From positions 201,490-265,489 of the forward strand of contig BDDD01000418.1 of the NCBI GenBank assembly GCA_001972305.1: a stretch of DNA of 64,000 nt, written 5' to 3'. The stretch comes from Cephalotus follicularis. Lineage: Eukaryota; Streptophyta; Magnoliopsida; Oxalidales; Cephalotaceae. A program made the translations under genes and the position numbers. This document shows, piece by piece, positions 33,982 to 46,479 of the stretch. The notes beneath the pieces are model-generated. The model worked only from the letters and a program-made list of their open reading frames with translations, was not told where the DNA came from and did not search any database. Within the stretch, counting starts at the first letter, position 1; every line of letters begins with the position of its first letter.

Positions 33982-34815
33982 TCTATGTAGCCTGATTAAT
34001 TCGTAATTGGGGAAGTCTTTGACCAAAGCATGATGTAAATTAGAAAATGAGTTTTCTAATTTTATCATGAATTATGAAATTAATGGCGAGGTACACGTAA
34101 TTAAATTATTAGGGTTTGACAGATAAATTCATACCCTAGATTTAATTTGAGCATTGTATGGTGGAAGGACTGAATTACACATTAATTGTAATTGAAAAGG
34201 TTCACGGTATATATTCATATCATCTGGGTAGCCATCAGACACTGCTAGACGCCAATCGTTACTTGTAATATCTCGATATAATTAATAAGATTAATTATGG
34301 GTTAATTAATTAAAATGGTCTAATTAATTAAATGCAAGAGTTGCATATCTACTATCAGCATAATATTGAACCTAATGGGTCACACATAAATGAGTATATT
34401 TGAGTTAGAGAAAAGTTTGGGGTTATTTCATAATTAAATTAAGTGGAGACTTAATTAATAATTATGGAATTCTATTAAAGCTAGGAAAATGTTTTCTACA
34501 CAGTCATCTCCTTAACGGAATGTCCAAGAAAAAGGGTAGCAACTTTAAGCATTAGGTTCCCATACTTTTTCTCTAGTGAGACTGGTAGAGACCTCAAGTT
34601 CAATATGCTCGTGTGGATACACCTAGAGATTGGACATTTGTGCACTTTACTGTGAACGCTATTAAAGTTTCAGAATTATCTCTGATCATTAAACGAAGGT
34701 ACGAATCATTCTAACCTTCTTTATGAATTTCTTTATACAATAAGGTCAATCTTAGGGCAAGAGAATCGGTAAAATTTCTATATTTCCACTGTGCATGGTT
34801 ACCGATTTTCTTATA
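33982..34815 (+). mobile_element. LTR of copia-like element S, 3' part
   Basis: This AT-rich, non-coding block ends just before a primer site at 34817. The terminal ctta-TA replaces the expected CA, consistent with one C-to-T change. The phrases gggtcacacataaatgag and aattaattaattatgg resemble copia LTRs. Its left portion was displaced by the insertion of H and lies off window to the left. Confidence 0.65.
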
Positions 34816-34816
34816 G

Positions 34817-34829
34817 TGGTATCAGAGCC
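34817..34829 (+). other. Primer-binding site of element S
   Basis: The plus strand reads TGGTATCAGAGCC, a perfect match to the Met-tRNA complement, one base after the LTR end. It shows that S runs on the plus strand. Confidence 0.85.
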
Positions 34830-35627
34830 TCTCTTTTTCGTATATTGAAATCATATTGTTGTTGTGGACATATATTTTAATTGTTAAAATCTAAAATATA
34901 TGGCAATTGATTTTTATTGAAAATACAATTTTTAAAATAAAATTGAATTTGTGCAAAACTGAGAAAAACAAATTCGAAAGGCAAACGATGCCTTTAGCTA
35001 TAGACTGACTCTAGTGCGATATGATCGCACCGGTGAACATCGGTCACCACAAGCCAGCATCGGTGTGATCTGTCGAGGAACGATTTATCGGCACCGTTTT
35101 ATTCAATCTCACCAGTTAAGAAAAAAACAATCTTGTTTTTCACTGGGGTAGCAATTGTTGCTGCGCCTACTCCAGTGGGCACATGTCGTAACACCGGTAC
35201 ACGCCGGTGAGACCAATGTGACACCGTGACCACTAGTGCGACCGGTACTGGGTTTTAAAAAAAAAAATTAACGTTGATCGATACATCAAAAGGGGTAGTA
35301 AATCATTGCTGCTCCTCACGTGTCGATGATCATGGCATTGCATCGGAGATGGCTGGTGCGATTCGACGTTTAGGACGGTGGCCAGATAAGTTTTCAAAAT
35401 GTTTGAAACATTAATCTGAATGGGTTAAAGTAAAATGGATCAGGTCATAGATTGGAAAAAGGATTCACCTGAAAGAGATGGGCATTGAAGATCGATCAAA
35501 GGGAACAGAAAGACATAAAGTTCTCTTATGGCCAGCCCGATTAGAAATCGCTAAGCACCTATGGTTGAATTAAATTAAACAATCAAAGTCAATAACAACC
35601 AATGACAATATCATTAACAACTAGGCA
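34830..35627 (+). mobile_element. Element S leader, no coding domain, truncated
   Basis: Downstream of the primer site the sequence shows no gag or pol motif in any frame. It has short repeated words (atcggtcacc, caccggt) between 35020 and 35240. It ends at about 35627 where an LTR of the P family starts, so the rest of S is either displaced or deleted. Confidence 0.5.
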
Positions 35628-36105
35628 AGTCACGCCCCAAACCATGAGGTTGTCCCCGGGCCCGACACGTGACATGTTGTCCATACACTTCAATCAATCA
35701 TCTAAAAAATGCTGTAATTTCAAAATTTCAATCAAAGACATGCATGCAGAAATAATCATTCAGTATCATGTGTGGATAGACCCAAATATTAAATGTCAAC
35801 ATCTCACACCAAATGTGCTACGATAAGCCGGCAGGTCAAATAGAATAGTTTACAACATTCTTATACAGTAAGGTAAGTAGAAGAAGCTGCTCTGCAACTA
35901 AATCCTTACTCCGCGATCTGGCCCAACTGCTCACCGCGGCGCATTACCTGTACCTGAACCTAACCCATTCAAAAATGGGCCAGCAACACATGGTTGTGTA
36001 GGAAGTACAATATGCACAGATATAACATATACATGCAGGGTATGAAAGATGTATGAACGCTAGCTTATAGCAATGGCTCAAAACATAAAACTCATAATCC
36101 ATATC
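35628..36105 (-). mobile_element. LTR P2, left part (3' end)
   Basis: It starts with a decayed terminus (GTCACGCCCCAAACC, expected TGTCACGCCCC) and matches LTR P1 in landmarks such as cggcaggtcaaatag (35830; P1 at 36310) and cccattcaaaaatgggcc. It is cut at 36105 by LTR P1 and resumes at 49252. It may be a solo LTR; its other end is not visible. Confidence 0.65.
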
Positions 36106-38465
36106 TGTAACGCCCCAAATCCCAAGAGTGGACCCCCATGGCCTGGTGTGCCACAACAGTACCATTCATTACCAATGTTCAACAGAATAAATTTGAAACA
36201 TTTAACAATAAAATAATGCATGCGGAATAATCCAATAAATTATCACTTGAGTGGATTAAACCCAGTTATACAATACATATAGCAAGAAAGCTCTACCACA
36301 GACCGACAGGTCATAAAACAATATACAAAACCATCTTTAACTCTTGGGTCATCGAACTACAATAAGAGGGTGGAGACTCAGCAGGGGCTTCAATCTTCAA
36401 CTTGTTACAAAGCTCCACCTATATCTGACTCATTACATTACAATGCAATGGGTCGGCGACCACTGGTCATGTTGGAACTGCCACCATGCATTTATGAAAT
36501 GCAGATGTAGCAGGCATATGTAATGCAAATGAGAGATGTAATAACAACTCAACAGTAAAATACAAGCATCCATACCATTCTAAAACCATTAACAATCATC
36601 CATACTGTAATACCCTGCTCGTTCGTAAATATATTTTACGGATTTTATATGTGTTTTCGGGCTTTTAATTGTGTTTAATTTTAAAAGTCCGGTTGCCCTA
36701 CGATTTGGGTTTAGGTGAATTGTGCTGACTTTACCAGTCCGAAATTTGGGTATGATATGCTATGTTGGATTTGGGTTTTATTTATTTTTATATTAATCCA
36801 AAATTATTTTAATTAAAAACAAATTATTATTCTTTTATTTTTAAAATCCCTAATTCCTTTTTATTATTATTTCTTTAATTTTCCTTTTTCCTATTTTAAC
36901 ATTTTCTCCCACTTTTCTCCTACTTTCCTCCCACTTCCTCCTTCTTTCCCGTAAATCTTTCTCCCCACCATCCATTTCACATGCTAAGCCTCTCCTTTCC
37001 CCATTTCAAAATCCAGAAAAGCCTCTTTTCTTCCCCTTTTGATCAAATCATGTCTCCTCCTTTCTCCTTTATTAGAGTACCTTTGCCATTTTATATGTTG
37101 CCTTCATACTTCTTGCAAGCCACTACCAATTCTGCCTTGTGGGTGTGTGATCAGCTACTGTGTATTTGTTTCATCAAATTCGTAGAGGTAATCTTAATTG
37201 TAGCGCCCCCAACCCGAATCCACTTTAATCTCAAAGCGAGCTCCGAAGATCGGTGCGTTACGTGTGTGTAACCTTTAACCGTTAAATTGTTTAATCATTT
37301 AACGATCCATTTCATATCATAAAATCTTGGCTTAGATTTAAAACCTAACATTATTACTCAATAACTTCACAGGATCACATATGCTTACATCTTTGAAACA
37401 CCAATTTCAAAATGTCATATTCTCATTATCATGTTTACATTTGTACATCACTAATCATGTAACCTTACACAGCGGAAAAACGTAATCTTATCACCTCATA
37501 AAATAATCATATACTCACCTTTTTCCATTAACATCTAATAAACTCAAGTATGTTCAATAACTATTGATATCATCATAACTATAGCATTCGATTCTATACG
37601 TTCACATCTATACATCGTCTATCATAAAACATTACACAGCGGAAAATATTAACACATGACATTAAAACATAGCTGCATAGCATATCATACTTTCATTCCT
37701 TACTCTTCTTTCGCAAACTTCCACTAAAGCTCGCAACTTCACGTTCAACGTTTCCTGGAAGATTTATTTAAAAACAAGACATTGAAAGGAGTGAGCTTTT
37801 AAGAGCCCAGTAAGAAGCATAGTCATAAAACGTTATCGAAATCCATTGTTTTTTTTGATAATTTATATCAAAACGTTTCAACATCATACTTTTCAAAATA
37901 TCTTTGGAAATCATTTTCTTCACATTTAGAAAGAAAACATCTTTAAAACTCTTTTTCTGTTCATATCTCATGAAACAGAACATTTTATTTCTTTTTCTGA
38001 CCATATCTCATGAATCAGAATATTTCATAAATAACTAAGGGGTTGTCAAAACGTAAATAACCCTGTTGAACCTTTGCTTCACCGGGGCATTGTGCACTCC
38101 CCGATTACCATCATTACTAAGCATTGCAAGCCCGAGAGCACTCTCCGCTCCTTAACATTAATCTTTTACTAGATTAATCCACCCTGGATCGCAATCCAGA
38201 CGTTGTTCATCTCAGTTTGTTGCCTTTTCTCATTTCGTAAAAATAATCATTTCTTGATACGTTGAGTGATCAGATCAAAGTATTCATAAAACATCATCAT
38301 AAAAAATTTACAAAACTGGTTTGTCTTGTAAAAACATTCATTTCACAATCATAAAACATTTCTCATCACTTTGAGTAATTAACTTAAAAACCTTTAAAAA
38401 AACAGTTTTGCACAACTTTTCTAAAATACATATTTCGTATAGAAATAGTCATTTTCATAGAAAAC

Positions 38466-38870
38466 TTAAAACATAGAAGTTAAAGTAGACATCTCAATGA
38501 ATCTATAGAGATAAAAATCATAAAATTCCATTGAGAAACGAAGCTGCAATGAATTTTTAAAGTTGCAGTTTCCTTTTGAAAATAGGACCTGAGCAGTAGA
38601 AGAAAACATAGTTTTTCATCAAGAATTAGAAAGAATTTCGAGATGAATAAAACATAAAAGTTAAATAAGACATCTTGATGAATCTATAGAGATAAAAATC
38701 ATGAAATTCCATTCAGAAACGAATCTGCGATGAATTTTTAAAGTTGCAGTTTCCTTTTGAAAAAGGGGACCTGAGCAGTAGAAGAAAACATAGCTTTTCA
38801 TAAAGAATTCGACAGAATCTCGAGATGTATAAAACATAAAAGTTAAAGTAGACATCTTGAGATTTTCAAA
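38466..38870. repeat. 181-bp tandem repeat in LTR C
   Basis: The word atctatagagataaaaatca recurs at 38501 and 38682, and the sequence around it repeats with a 181-bp period for a little over two copies, ending in a partial third. Copies differ at only a few positions. No function is apparent. Confidence 0.9.
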
Positions 38871-39093
38871 ACATTAAACCATTCGAAATTTCATCAAGAA
38901 CTCAGCAAGATATGAATTAAAGTATCTCCTTCATAATTTTGAATCAAAACAGAGGAAAACTTTGATGAAATGGGTATAGAATCTCCTTACCTCACTTGAT
39001 CTCCTTCTCTTCTTCCTTCCCACGAATCTCCCTCTTCAAGCTACCAGAAACCAACTCTTTATTCAGCTTTAGAAGGCACACATATATAAAGGG

Positions 39094-39350
39094 AAAGGGA
39101 GACTTGGAGGCAAAGTCTTGCACATGCCATCAAGACTTGGGGTCAAAGTCTCCTTAGTCTTGCACATTCCATAAAGACTTGGGGTCAAAGTCTCCTTAGT
39201 CTTGCACATTCCATAAAGACTTGGGGTTGAAAGTCTCCTTAATCTTGCACATTCCATAAAGACTTGGGGTCAAAGTCTCCTTAGTCTTGCACATTCCATA
39301 AAGACTTGGGGTCAAAGTCTCCTTAGCCTTGCACATGCCATAATTCCCCC
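39094..39350. repeat. 42-bp tandem repeat in LTR C
   Basis: Five full copies and a partial one of a 42-bp unit (gacttggggtcaaagtctcc ending ttgcacattccataaa) follow one another. As 42 is a multiple of three, a minus-strand frame reads a 14-residue repeat (MCKTKETLTPSLYG) through the block. No start, promoter or relative suggests that it is a gene. Confidence 0.95.
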
Positions 39351-39489
39351 AATTCAGCTGATGCCACCTGCCCTTCCTTAGCAAAATATCATAAGTCTTC
39401 CATCACTTGCTTGCCACGTGTCCTACAATTCATTTAATTCCTCCGAAATGGGGTAAAAAGCTAGAATTCATCACCTGACACAGGTCAAA

Positions 39490-39710
39490 GCGTCAACTCT
39501 TTATATCCAAGCGTCGACGGTCACAACCTTTACCTGCGTATTTCACCTCTATCCCGACTAAAGCGCTGACGCTTTCTTACAAAGCGTCGCTGCTTTATGT
39601 CTCCTCCAGGTCAACTGACACACTTATCTTCATAGCGTCGACTTTTACATTTAAAGCGTCGACCGTTACTACCAAAGCGTCGACGCTTTAAGTGGGACTG
39701 TCGGCGCTTT
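39490..39710. repeat. GCGTCGACGCTTT motif array in LTR C
   Basis: Eight or nine copies of AGCGTCGACGCTTT or degraded forms (AGCGCTGACGCTTT, AGCGTCGCTGCTTT) lie 206-426 bp from the LTR 5' end at 39916. Confidence 0.9.
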
Positions 39711-40449
39711 AGACAGTTTTCCGTCTCCACTTAGACAAATTAAATTTTCTTCAGGGCGCACTGCCCCCCGAACCCGTGCCCGCTGTCCGGGCAGCGGAAC
39801 CCCCGTACTCCCCGAGCGTAGGGTCATACTACGGGTCCCTTGAAATATTTTCCAACTACACAATAGCAATCATCTTTCCATAATTAATATCCTTACTGGA
39901 AATTCGGGTCATCACATTAATCCTTTTTGTCTTATTTTGAGTTGAATTCGTTTAGTTTGCTAAGTTTATCCTTGTTTTTGGTTTTCTTTTGGTTTTGGTC
40001 TCTTTGCCTCTGTTTTTGTCACAACAGATTGTGTGTTTGTCTCCTGCAAGTTTCTGTGTCCTTAACATCATTACAGGTTAGTAGATTCGTCCCCTTTAAT
40101 GATAGTTTTGTTTCAATGGCTTACTTTGAGTTTTTGTGCTCTTGGTGTCTTGGGGTCTTTGATTCTTGTCTAAATGTGTTATCATTGTGTTTATATGATT
40201 GTCAACACATTTTGTACTCATATATGTGTCATAAACTTGTATTACAACATCTGCAATCTATTAGAGATAGAATTTGGACATATACATCCATTGTTTTCTT
40301 GCTTCCTTTTGTAAGATAAATCACTGTCAAGTTGTTTCCTTTTCAAATTTGTGTTTGTAAGTCACCTACAGGTCATATATGGTCATATGTTTATGTCCAT
40401 ATGTCTCTAGTTTAATGTAGAAACCATTTGAAACATTTTCAGTAGCAAA

Positions 40450-40645
40450 TCGTCGGATTTCCAACTATTCTGTTGCCCAGAACAGTCGGTTGTCTCTGTG
40501 GACAGTCGGCTGGAATGGTTGTGTAGTCGACTGGAGGGATGAACACAGTCGTCTGCCTGCACTTTTAATTGTGTAGTCGACTGCCAAGCCTCCCCAGTCG
40601 ACTGCAGCCCTGTTTTAGTCGACTGTTTTGCACTGGAATGTGCTG
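40450..40645. repeat. CAGTCGACTG motif array in LTR B2
   Basis: Seven to eight copies (ACAGTCGGCTGG, GTAGTCGACTGG, CCAGTCGACTGC, TTAGTCGACTGTT) occur here. After subtracting C the array is 1120-1316 bp from the LTR 5' end, matching B1. Confidence 0.9.
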
Positions 40646-42299
40646 TTTTCAACTGCTTTGATTCGTTTGATCCCCGAATCGGTCCGAATCTTTTCCAAAC
40701 ACTGTTAAGAGTCTGTTTAATGCTTCTGATGTGTCTTAGACTCTTACACGTATGGTTTTGAATGCCTTTTAGATTGTGTGCCTCAACGGAGAAATTGTTT
40801 TTGATCGCCTATTCGTAAGTACTTTGTGAGCGCATAAGGTACGGATTTTCTGTTCCTTGGCTATCTGACATTCAAACTGAAACTGTTTTGATAAGCATCT
40901 TCGTTTATGAAATCAACGATGTTTCATGATTTTGATACGTTTCGAATTTAAAGTTGGTTTGACATTTTAATTGATTCCGACTTTATCTATACAATATGTT
41001 ATGGTATGATATACGATATGTTATGACATGATATGTTATAATACCGTTGTGAGCGGTTTTTGAATATGTTGTGTGAAAACATATTTATGTGATTTAAGTT
41101 GATTTTGATAAATCAATTATTTTAATTTAAATACTGAGTATTGTACCCACCTATGGGGCGTACCATAGGCACGTCGTGGGCCTGGCACGGGGATGTGACA
41201 CTCCCGTAGCAGTGTGATTAGACTACGACGTCTCTGAGTGTATGAACAGATCCCATGAGGTGGATTTGTGGATCCGCTATGTGTGATAGAGGCGTATGAA
41301 TTGATTCTAGTTTATGTGATCTGAGGTGAATTCAGATATGTGATCCGAGGTGTGATCGGACATGTGTATGTGAGAATTGACTTGTGTAGTGCCGTACACT
41401 TCAATTCTAGTGGGCATGTGGAATTGGCGCCTCCCTTGTCGAAATTATGATATGTGATATGCATGTGACTCAGTATGATCTGATTTAAGAATCGAAAATA
41501 ACGTTTTGAATTATTCCGAAAACATGCAATTGTTATTTAAATATGAATAAACTGCCTTAACTGTTTAAGATTTCTGTTACGTTATTATTGAAATATTAAT
41601 GTTTTTAAATTACCGTTTACGGTTTTATCTCCCTTATCCGTACTGAGGTTTGCTCAGCCGCGTTTTTGTTTCCATGCGGCAGGTTTTCAGGAGCAGCGGG
41701 GCAAAGTGTGATTGAGTGATGACCACCCTATGTGTTGGATCCTTAGGAGAGTGATCCTTATGTTATGTTTAGTGGTCAGGAACATGGAATATTATGTTTT
41801 TATGTTTTATGTTTTAAATTGGAACTGATTTATGTTTTGAGTTTTCCGCAACTGCATAATATGACAAATGGTTAAGTTTTAATGTTTTGATAAGACTGCC
41901 ATGTTTTTGGCTAATAAAGTAAACTTATGATTTGTTAAGTTATGTTACGTATGATATGACCCTGTGATGACTCCCGCCGTCCGGGGGTGTTACACATACA
42001 TTCCATCAATTCATTTCAGTCATTAACAGTCACTCGTATCACTCCTCGACTTTCCTTGCTTAGGGAGGAGCAGAGATCGCGCTCCAGACGTTAAGGCTAG
42101 AAACCCGAGGTGGGCAATAATACATTCCTTAGGCAGACTTGGTTCCTCAGACTCCTCGGCTTGAGGAAGAGCATATACGGGCCCTAGGCATTGAAGGTAG
42201 AGGAGAGGAACATTCACAATTACATTTCCCTTGGTCAGACCTTAGCCCTACATTTAACATTACACTATATAGTAACATTCTTAACATTCATTCCGTGCA

Positions 42300-42500
42300 C
42301 TATCAACCTCGGTGACCCACCTGGTTCAGCTCAAGTGGTGACCCATTAGGTCATCATCAAGGGATAGGCTTTCGGGTTCAACTCGGTCGGTGACCCAATT
42401 CTGGTTCAGCTCTGTCGGTGACCCTGTACATTACATTACACTTTCTGGTTCAGCTCAGTGGTGACCCAGTACATTACATTACACTTTCTGGTTCAGCTCA
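42300..42500. repeat. GTTCAGCTC...GTGACCC repeats in LTR P1
   Basis: Five to six copies of a phrase like ctggttcagctcagtggtgaccc, 23-50 bp apart, are arranged in one direction. A similar cluster with ggttcatctcggtcggtgacc lies at 49680-49900 in LTR P2, so it is a character of the P LTR family. Confidence 0.85.
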
Positions 42501-42592
42501 ATGGTGACCCAGTACATTACATTGCATTACATTGCACTACACTACACTACATTACATTACACTACACTACATTACAGTACACTACCATTTGT
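42500..42592. repeat. (TTACA)n-like microsatellite
   Basis: The stretch is made of repeated ATTAC, TTGC and ACTAC pentamers (for example acattacattgcattacatt). Open frames over it in two phases encode THYITLHY-type repeats and are artefacts. Confidence 0.92.
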
Positions 42593-42739
42593 TGGACTAG
42601 AGCTGGGAGCTCGGGTCTTACCATTATTTCACGTAGTCTGCCTTCATTCATTTCACTACTTTACACTGCACTATGTTCATTTTTCATTTCTATAATCTCT
42701 TTCACTTAACCCAGTAGCTATATTCCTCGGTATTTGGCC

Positions 42740-43550
42740 AAATGCACAAGCTAGGCGCCTGTATGGTAACGCATGCCATGTGCAACACATCTTGGACGCA
42801 TGCATGAAGCACTATTCGGCGCATATCTTGCACGTTCTGGGTGCAGGCAATGGCATTGTTTGGGGTAGGACTAGCATACGTGTAATAACATGCTCAGCTC
42901 ACAACGTAACATGTCCAGGATGCTTGTATGATGCACTCGGGAGCACGACATGGGGGCAATGGTGCACTGCTCTGTGCATGGCATAAAACGCTACATGCCT
43001 GAGATGCATAGTATAGGACGTCACATGCTCGGAATGCATTCTCAACTCATGGGCACATGCTCCGAATGCATGGTAGAGGAAGACGCATGCATGGCAGAGG
43101 ATGATGCATGCTCGGGAGTTCAGGTGCTATGCCATGCTCAGGACGCATGGTGTTGCATCCTCGGTAGCGTTGCATCCTTGGCTTGGCGTTTCATCCCTGG
43201 ACATTCACTGTGGAGACCTTGGATGCATTCATTGGAGAGCTCCGATATGTTGCATGGCAGGCTCATAAGGCATGCACTGGATGCTTACAGTGGAGAGCTC
43301 GGACGCATGCATGTGGACAGTGGTGCACTACACTGGTGCGTTCTTGGCTGTGTGTCCTTGAATGCCTAATAGTGGCAACTTGGCGCATGGATCCTTGGCA
43401 CCTTGGCATGCATAGGACGCATGCAGTGGACATTGGAGAGCTCGGCACCTTGGTGCTCGAGCACTGGCGCATCCTCGGGCACATGGCTCCTTGGCGTGGC
43501 ACCTCGGGACGTCTTGCATGCTCGGTGCATGGAACAGTGGAGAGCCCGTC
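42740..43550. repeat. CATGC / CTCGG word-rich region in LTR P1
   Basis: The words gcatgctcgg, ggacgcatgc and gagagctcgg recur at irregular spacing of 20-40 bp over about 800 bp. The same words fill 47935-48480, on the other side of copia fragment R, so the two were one region before R arrived. Long open frames on both strands arise from this repeat and have no family features. Confidence 0.82.
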
Positions 43551-43559
43551 CAATCCATA

Positions 43560-44176
43560 CACTATTCCTGCTAGTAGCTGTGCAAAGATTTCACAAAAAC
43601 TATAAAGAAAAGTTCGCAAGAAGCTCACAGGAAACTTGACGGTAACTTGTAGTAATCGTGTTGGAAATTGTCAGTAAGTGTGCAAAAACAGTCAGTCTCT
43701 TAGCAGAAACTGCCAGAAACTATGTAAAGCTTGCCTGCACTTAGACTGTCACTAACCAGTCCAACTTTCTGCTTAGGGCAACTGCCAGAAAGTCTGCACT
43801 AAATAGTACAAAAAATCTGAACAGAAATTCCCGCACGTAACCAGTTTTTGAATTAAAATTCGGACACTTTAAACCAAAAGTTCAATGACTTTTTAACGTT
43901 CATTCGAGATCCTAAATCACACATACGGATGTTGGAGTGCCCCCATGCACCATCAATAGACAATGTATTAATCTTTGGATCATCAAATTATCCAATTAAT
44001 TAGTCATTTACACTAGTTCAAACAATTGACAAAATCAACTAGAAATCACAAATTCAGATTGAGCTAAAATTTCCCAAGTTCACTCTAGGGTTTTGAGAGT
44101 CATTTTCGGCCGATGGTTCAACACATCAAAGAACCCACTAGAAATCAAATTTAGGTCCAAATGAAGGTAATTAGGT
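43560..44176 (-). mobile_element. Copia fragment R leader (5' untranslated region)
   Basis: This is the non-coding stretch between the primer site and the P1 repeats. It contains recurring gccagaaa and cagaaactgcc words (43700-43800). No gag motif was seen, so the fragment ends before gag. The boundary with P1 at the left is approximate. Confidence 0.5.
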
Positions 44177-44189
44177 GGCTCTGATACCA
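44177..44189 (-). other. Primer-binding site in copia fragment R
   Basis: The minus strand reads TGGTATCAGAGCC, a perfect Met-tRNA complement, two bases from the LTR end TGTTGGAATG (plus strand, 44192). Confidence 0.88.
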
Positions 44190-44191
44190 CT

Positions 44192-46474
44192 TGTTGGAAT
44201 GACACTATGCAGAAGAAATTGATTGGAACAATTTAGGGTTCCATTTTAAAGTTTTTCATTTACAAAGTCTCCAAGCAATGAGACTTCATAAATTACTAAG
44301 CCCATAATTGTCCCAATAGGTCCTAGGATCACTAATTAACTTTCAAATGAACCATACTAACAGTCCATGCAAGGTTAGGGTTTGGGTTTGGAGGGATGAG
44401 AATTCACTAACCCATCATATACACACAATTACATGGACTAGGGTCACACACAAAACCCTAAGACCATAACCCCCCCAAAACCAGAATCTCTAGCATCAAA
44501 ACCCTTAGGGTTTTCTAGGGTTTACACATGGAAAATCCTTGGTTTTGATAGGGTCATAAACCCTAGCTCAAAACCCAAAATTTCCAGCCACACAATCTAA
44601 CCCTAAAAAGAAAGGATTAGAAACCATCACCTAGGGTCTTCCACTCCTTCCTTCAAGTGCTCCCTCTACACTTTGATCCAAGCTTCCATATTCATAAAAG
44701 TCCTCCCCATACTCAATGGTAGAAACTTTCATGATGGAATGAAGGCTACAAAGTGTTTTCCTAAACTACAACTCACCATAAGTAAAGATAGCATGCAAGG
44801 TGCAAGATATATCCACCTATTGTGAGATTGAAGGGTAAAAGGAGGTTGGTTTGTTCTCCTCTCTTATAGAGAACCAAGATCCATGATTTTTCTCTAAAAT
44901 AAGAGGAGAATACAACAAGAGAAGGAACAGAGAAGGAGAGAGCAAGTACGGGTAAGAAGAGAAAGGAATGAGGGAGTCATGTGTGTTAAAAAATCTAAGA
45001 CATGTGTTAAATATCCTTTAGTACTTTTAACTCCATTTGCTTTCCATAAAAGATCATTCATCCAAAACGTTTTTGTCTTCATTTTTACACCTTATGTCCG
45101 GCCAAGAAGTGGGCAAAAGATGCCTCAAACTTTTAGCCCAAAGGTGTATCAAACACAACTTTGAAAAGTCCACCAAAGTGGGTTTAGCATATTTACAATT
45201 GGGCCATTAATGAACAAACTTTGGGCCATCCTTGAACAAAGCCATATTAAGGCATAAATTTGGCCCAAATGGGATGGTGAATCCCTAGCCCAATATGATA
45301 TAAGACCACAAGCTCTCTCCCCAAACAAATGCCCAAATGCAGTTGCTATTGGAAACAAACAACCCTTTGCTCGAAACTTTTCATTACAGTGATGCTTGAA
45401 CTATATGTTCAGCAAATGAAATATTCTCTTGCAAAGTAACATCTTCCTTAGATGTTATCCTTTCACTAAATTATATGTTACCCGACATATCAACCTGTTC
45501 CAAAATCAACCAAGACCCGAAAGCCAGGTTGGTTCCCGGTACAAATGATATATTTCTCAGAAATCCCAGAATTCTAGTATGACTATCCCGATCATCCAAG
45601 ACTATCCTACAGCCCCTGTGTGATCTGCAATCTCCCCTGGATCCATGCACACCATGTCTATCATTTGTTAGCCAGATAAACATGTACTTTATCACTGTCA
45701 TCGGCATATGTGTTATGTATCCCTCATCATCTCGGCTTCGACTGTGACTAGGGTTTGGATTAATGACACCCCTAGGTAAAACACGATAACCATAATTCTA
45801 TGAATGCGTTGAGTCTATCGGGAGACATCCCAGGAAACCTTGTTTCCATCTCCCAATTGCTTTATCAAGAGTTTAAGTCTTCAACGGTCACAGATGTAAT
45901 AGAGCCTATAACCTTCAACACAGGTGTGATGATCCCATCTTGCGCACTCACTCATACATCTCAATGTAGATTCCACAAGACTCAAAGACAACCCTTTTGC
46001 CAGCACGTGTGCTGGGGAAGGCTGAAATCAAAGCCAAGTGGTTACTACATAATGTATGCCAGCCGCTCAGGTCTAAGGACACAACGCGAGTCTTAAAGTA
46101 CCCACTAGTCTCCTCTGGCTAAACACTACCGTGATGAATAGGAGTCCGATTGACAGAGGCGTTGACTCTCCAAATAGGTAACCTATTGTGGGTCAGTTTA
46201 GTGATGCTCTCTAGCACGCACCCCACATCAGCTTTAGGGTATACCGAAATGGCAATGGGATAATCCATCCTCCCTGTTACAATGGGAGAAAGCATAGCAC
46301 GGAAAGTCTTTGCGGTTTATCAATTTCCCTTAGAGAGTGAACCTATGACTTGGAAGATTTTGTCACAAGGGAATAAGGATCTCATTCTCATAACCTCCAA
46401 GGCATGAGATCCAACCCTTTATGGACAGGGCACCATATGTGTATTTAGTTAACATGGTGATTAACCTAAGTACA
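44192..46474 (-). mobile_element. LTR of copia fragment R (about 2.28 kb)
   Basis: On the plus strand the LTR starts TGTTGGAATG and ends at CTAAGTACA (46474) or possibly at 46454. It lies between the primer site on the left and the RNase H end on the right. It is non-coding, with a run of aaccctaaa-type words at 44360-44600 and 44500-44580. Confidence 0.7.
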
Positions 46475-46479
46475 TTGTA

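Larger units (their letters stand above)
37199..39916 (-). mobile_element. Solo LTR C (2718 bp), TSD TTAAT
   Basis: It starts TGTAGCGCCCCC and ends TCATCACA, flanked by exact TTAAT (37194-37198 and 39917-39921). B1 near 4790-4800 shows the uninterrupted sequence. In element orientation it begins TGTGATGACCC and ends GGGGGCGCTACA, a common plant Ty3 LTR form. It includes two tandem repeats (181 and 42 bp) and a GCGTCGACGCTT array. Confidence 0.92.
36606..41994 (+). mobile_element. Solo LTR B2, TSD CATAC, interrupted by C
   Basis: It starts TGTAATACCC and ends GGGGGTGTTACA, flanked by exact CATAC (36601-36605 and 41995-41999). It is the reverse-oriented sister of B1: the first 120 bp, the ccataggcacgtcgtgggcc block (41161) and the tttgctcagccgcg block (41648) all match. 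Without C it is about 2666 bp against 2859 for B1. No coding sequence was found. Confidence 0.94.

Noticed and set aside
34817-34829. Part of a Met-tRNA gene
   Set aside because: Only the 12-13 bp complementary to the tRNA 3' end is present, next to LTR ends; no cloverleaf. The same applies to the other primer sites.
35628-36105. Separate gene upstream of P1
   Set aside because: The stretch aligns with the 3' end of LTR P1 and is better explained as the interrupted LTR P2.
43183-43639. Long frames of 120-140 codons on both strands
   Set aside because: They follow from the CATGC/CTCGG word repeats in LTR P1, which lack stops in several frames.
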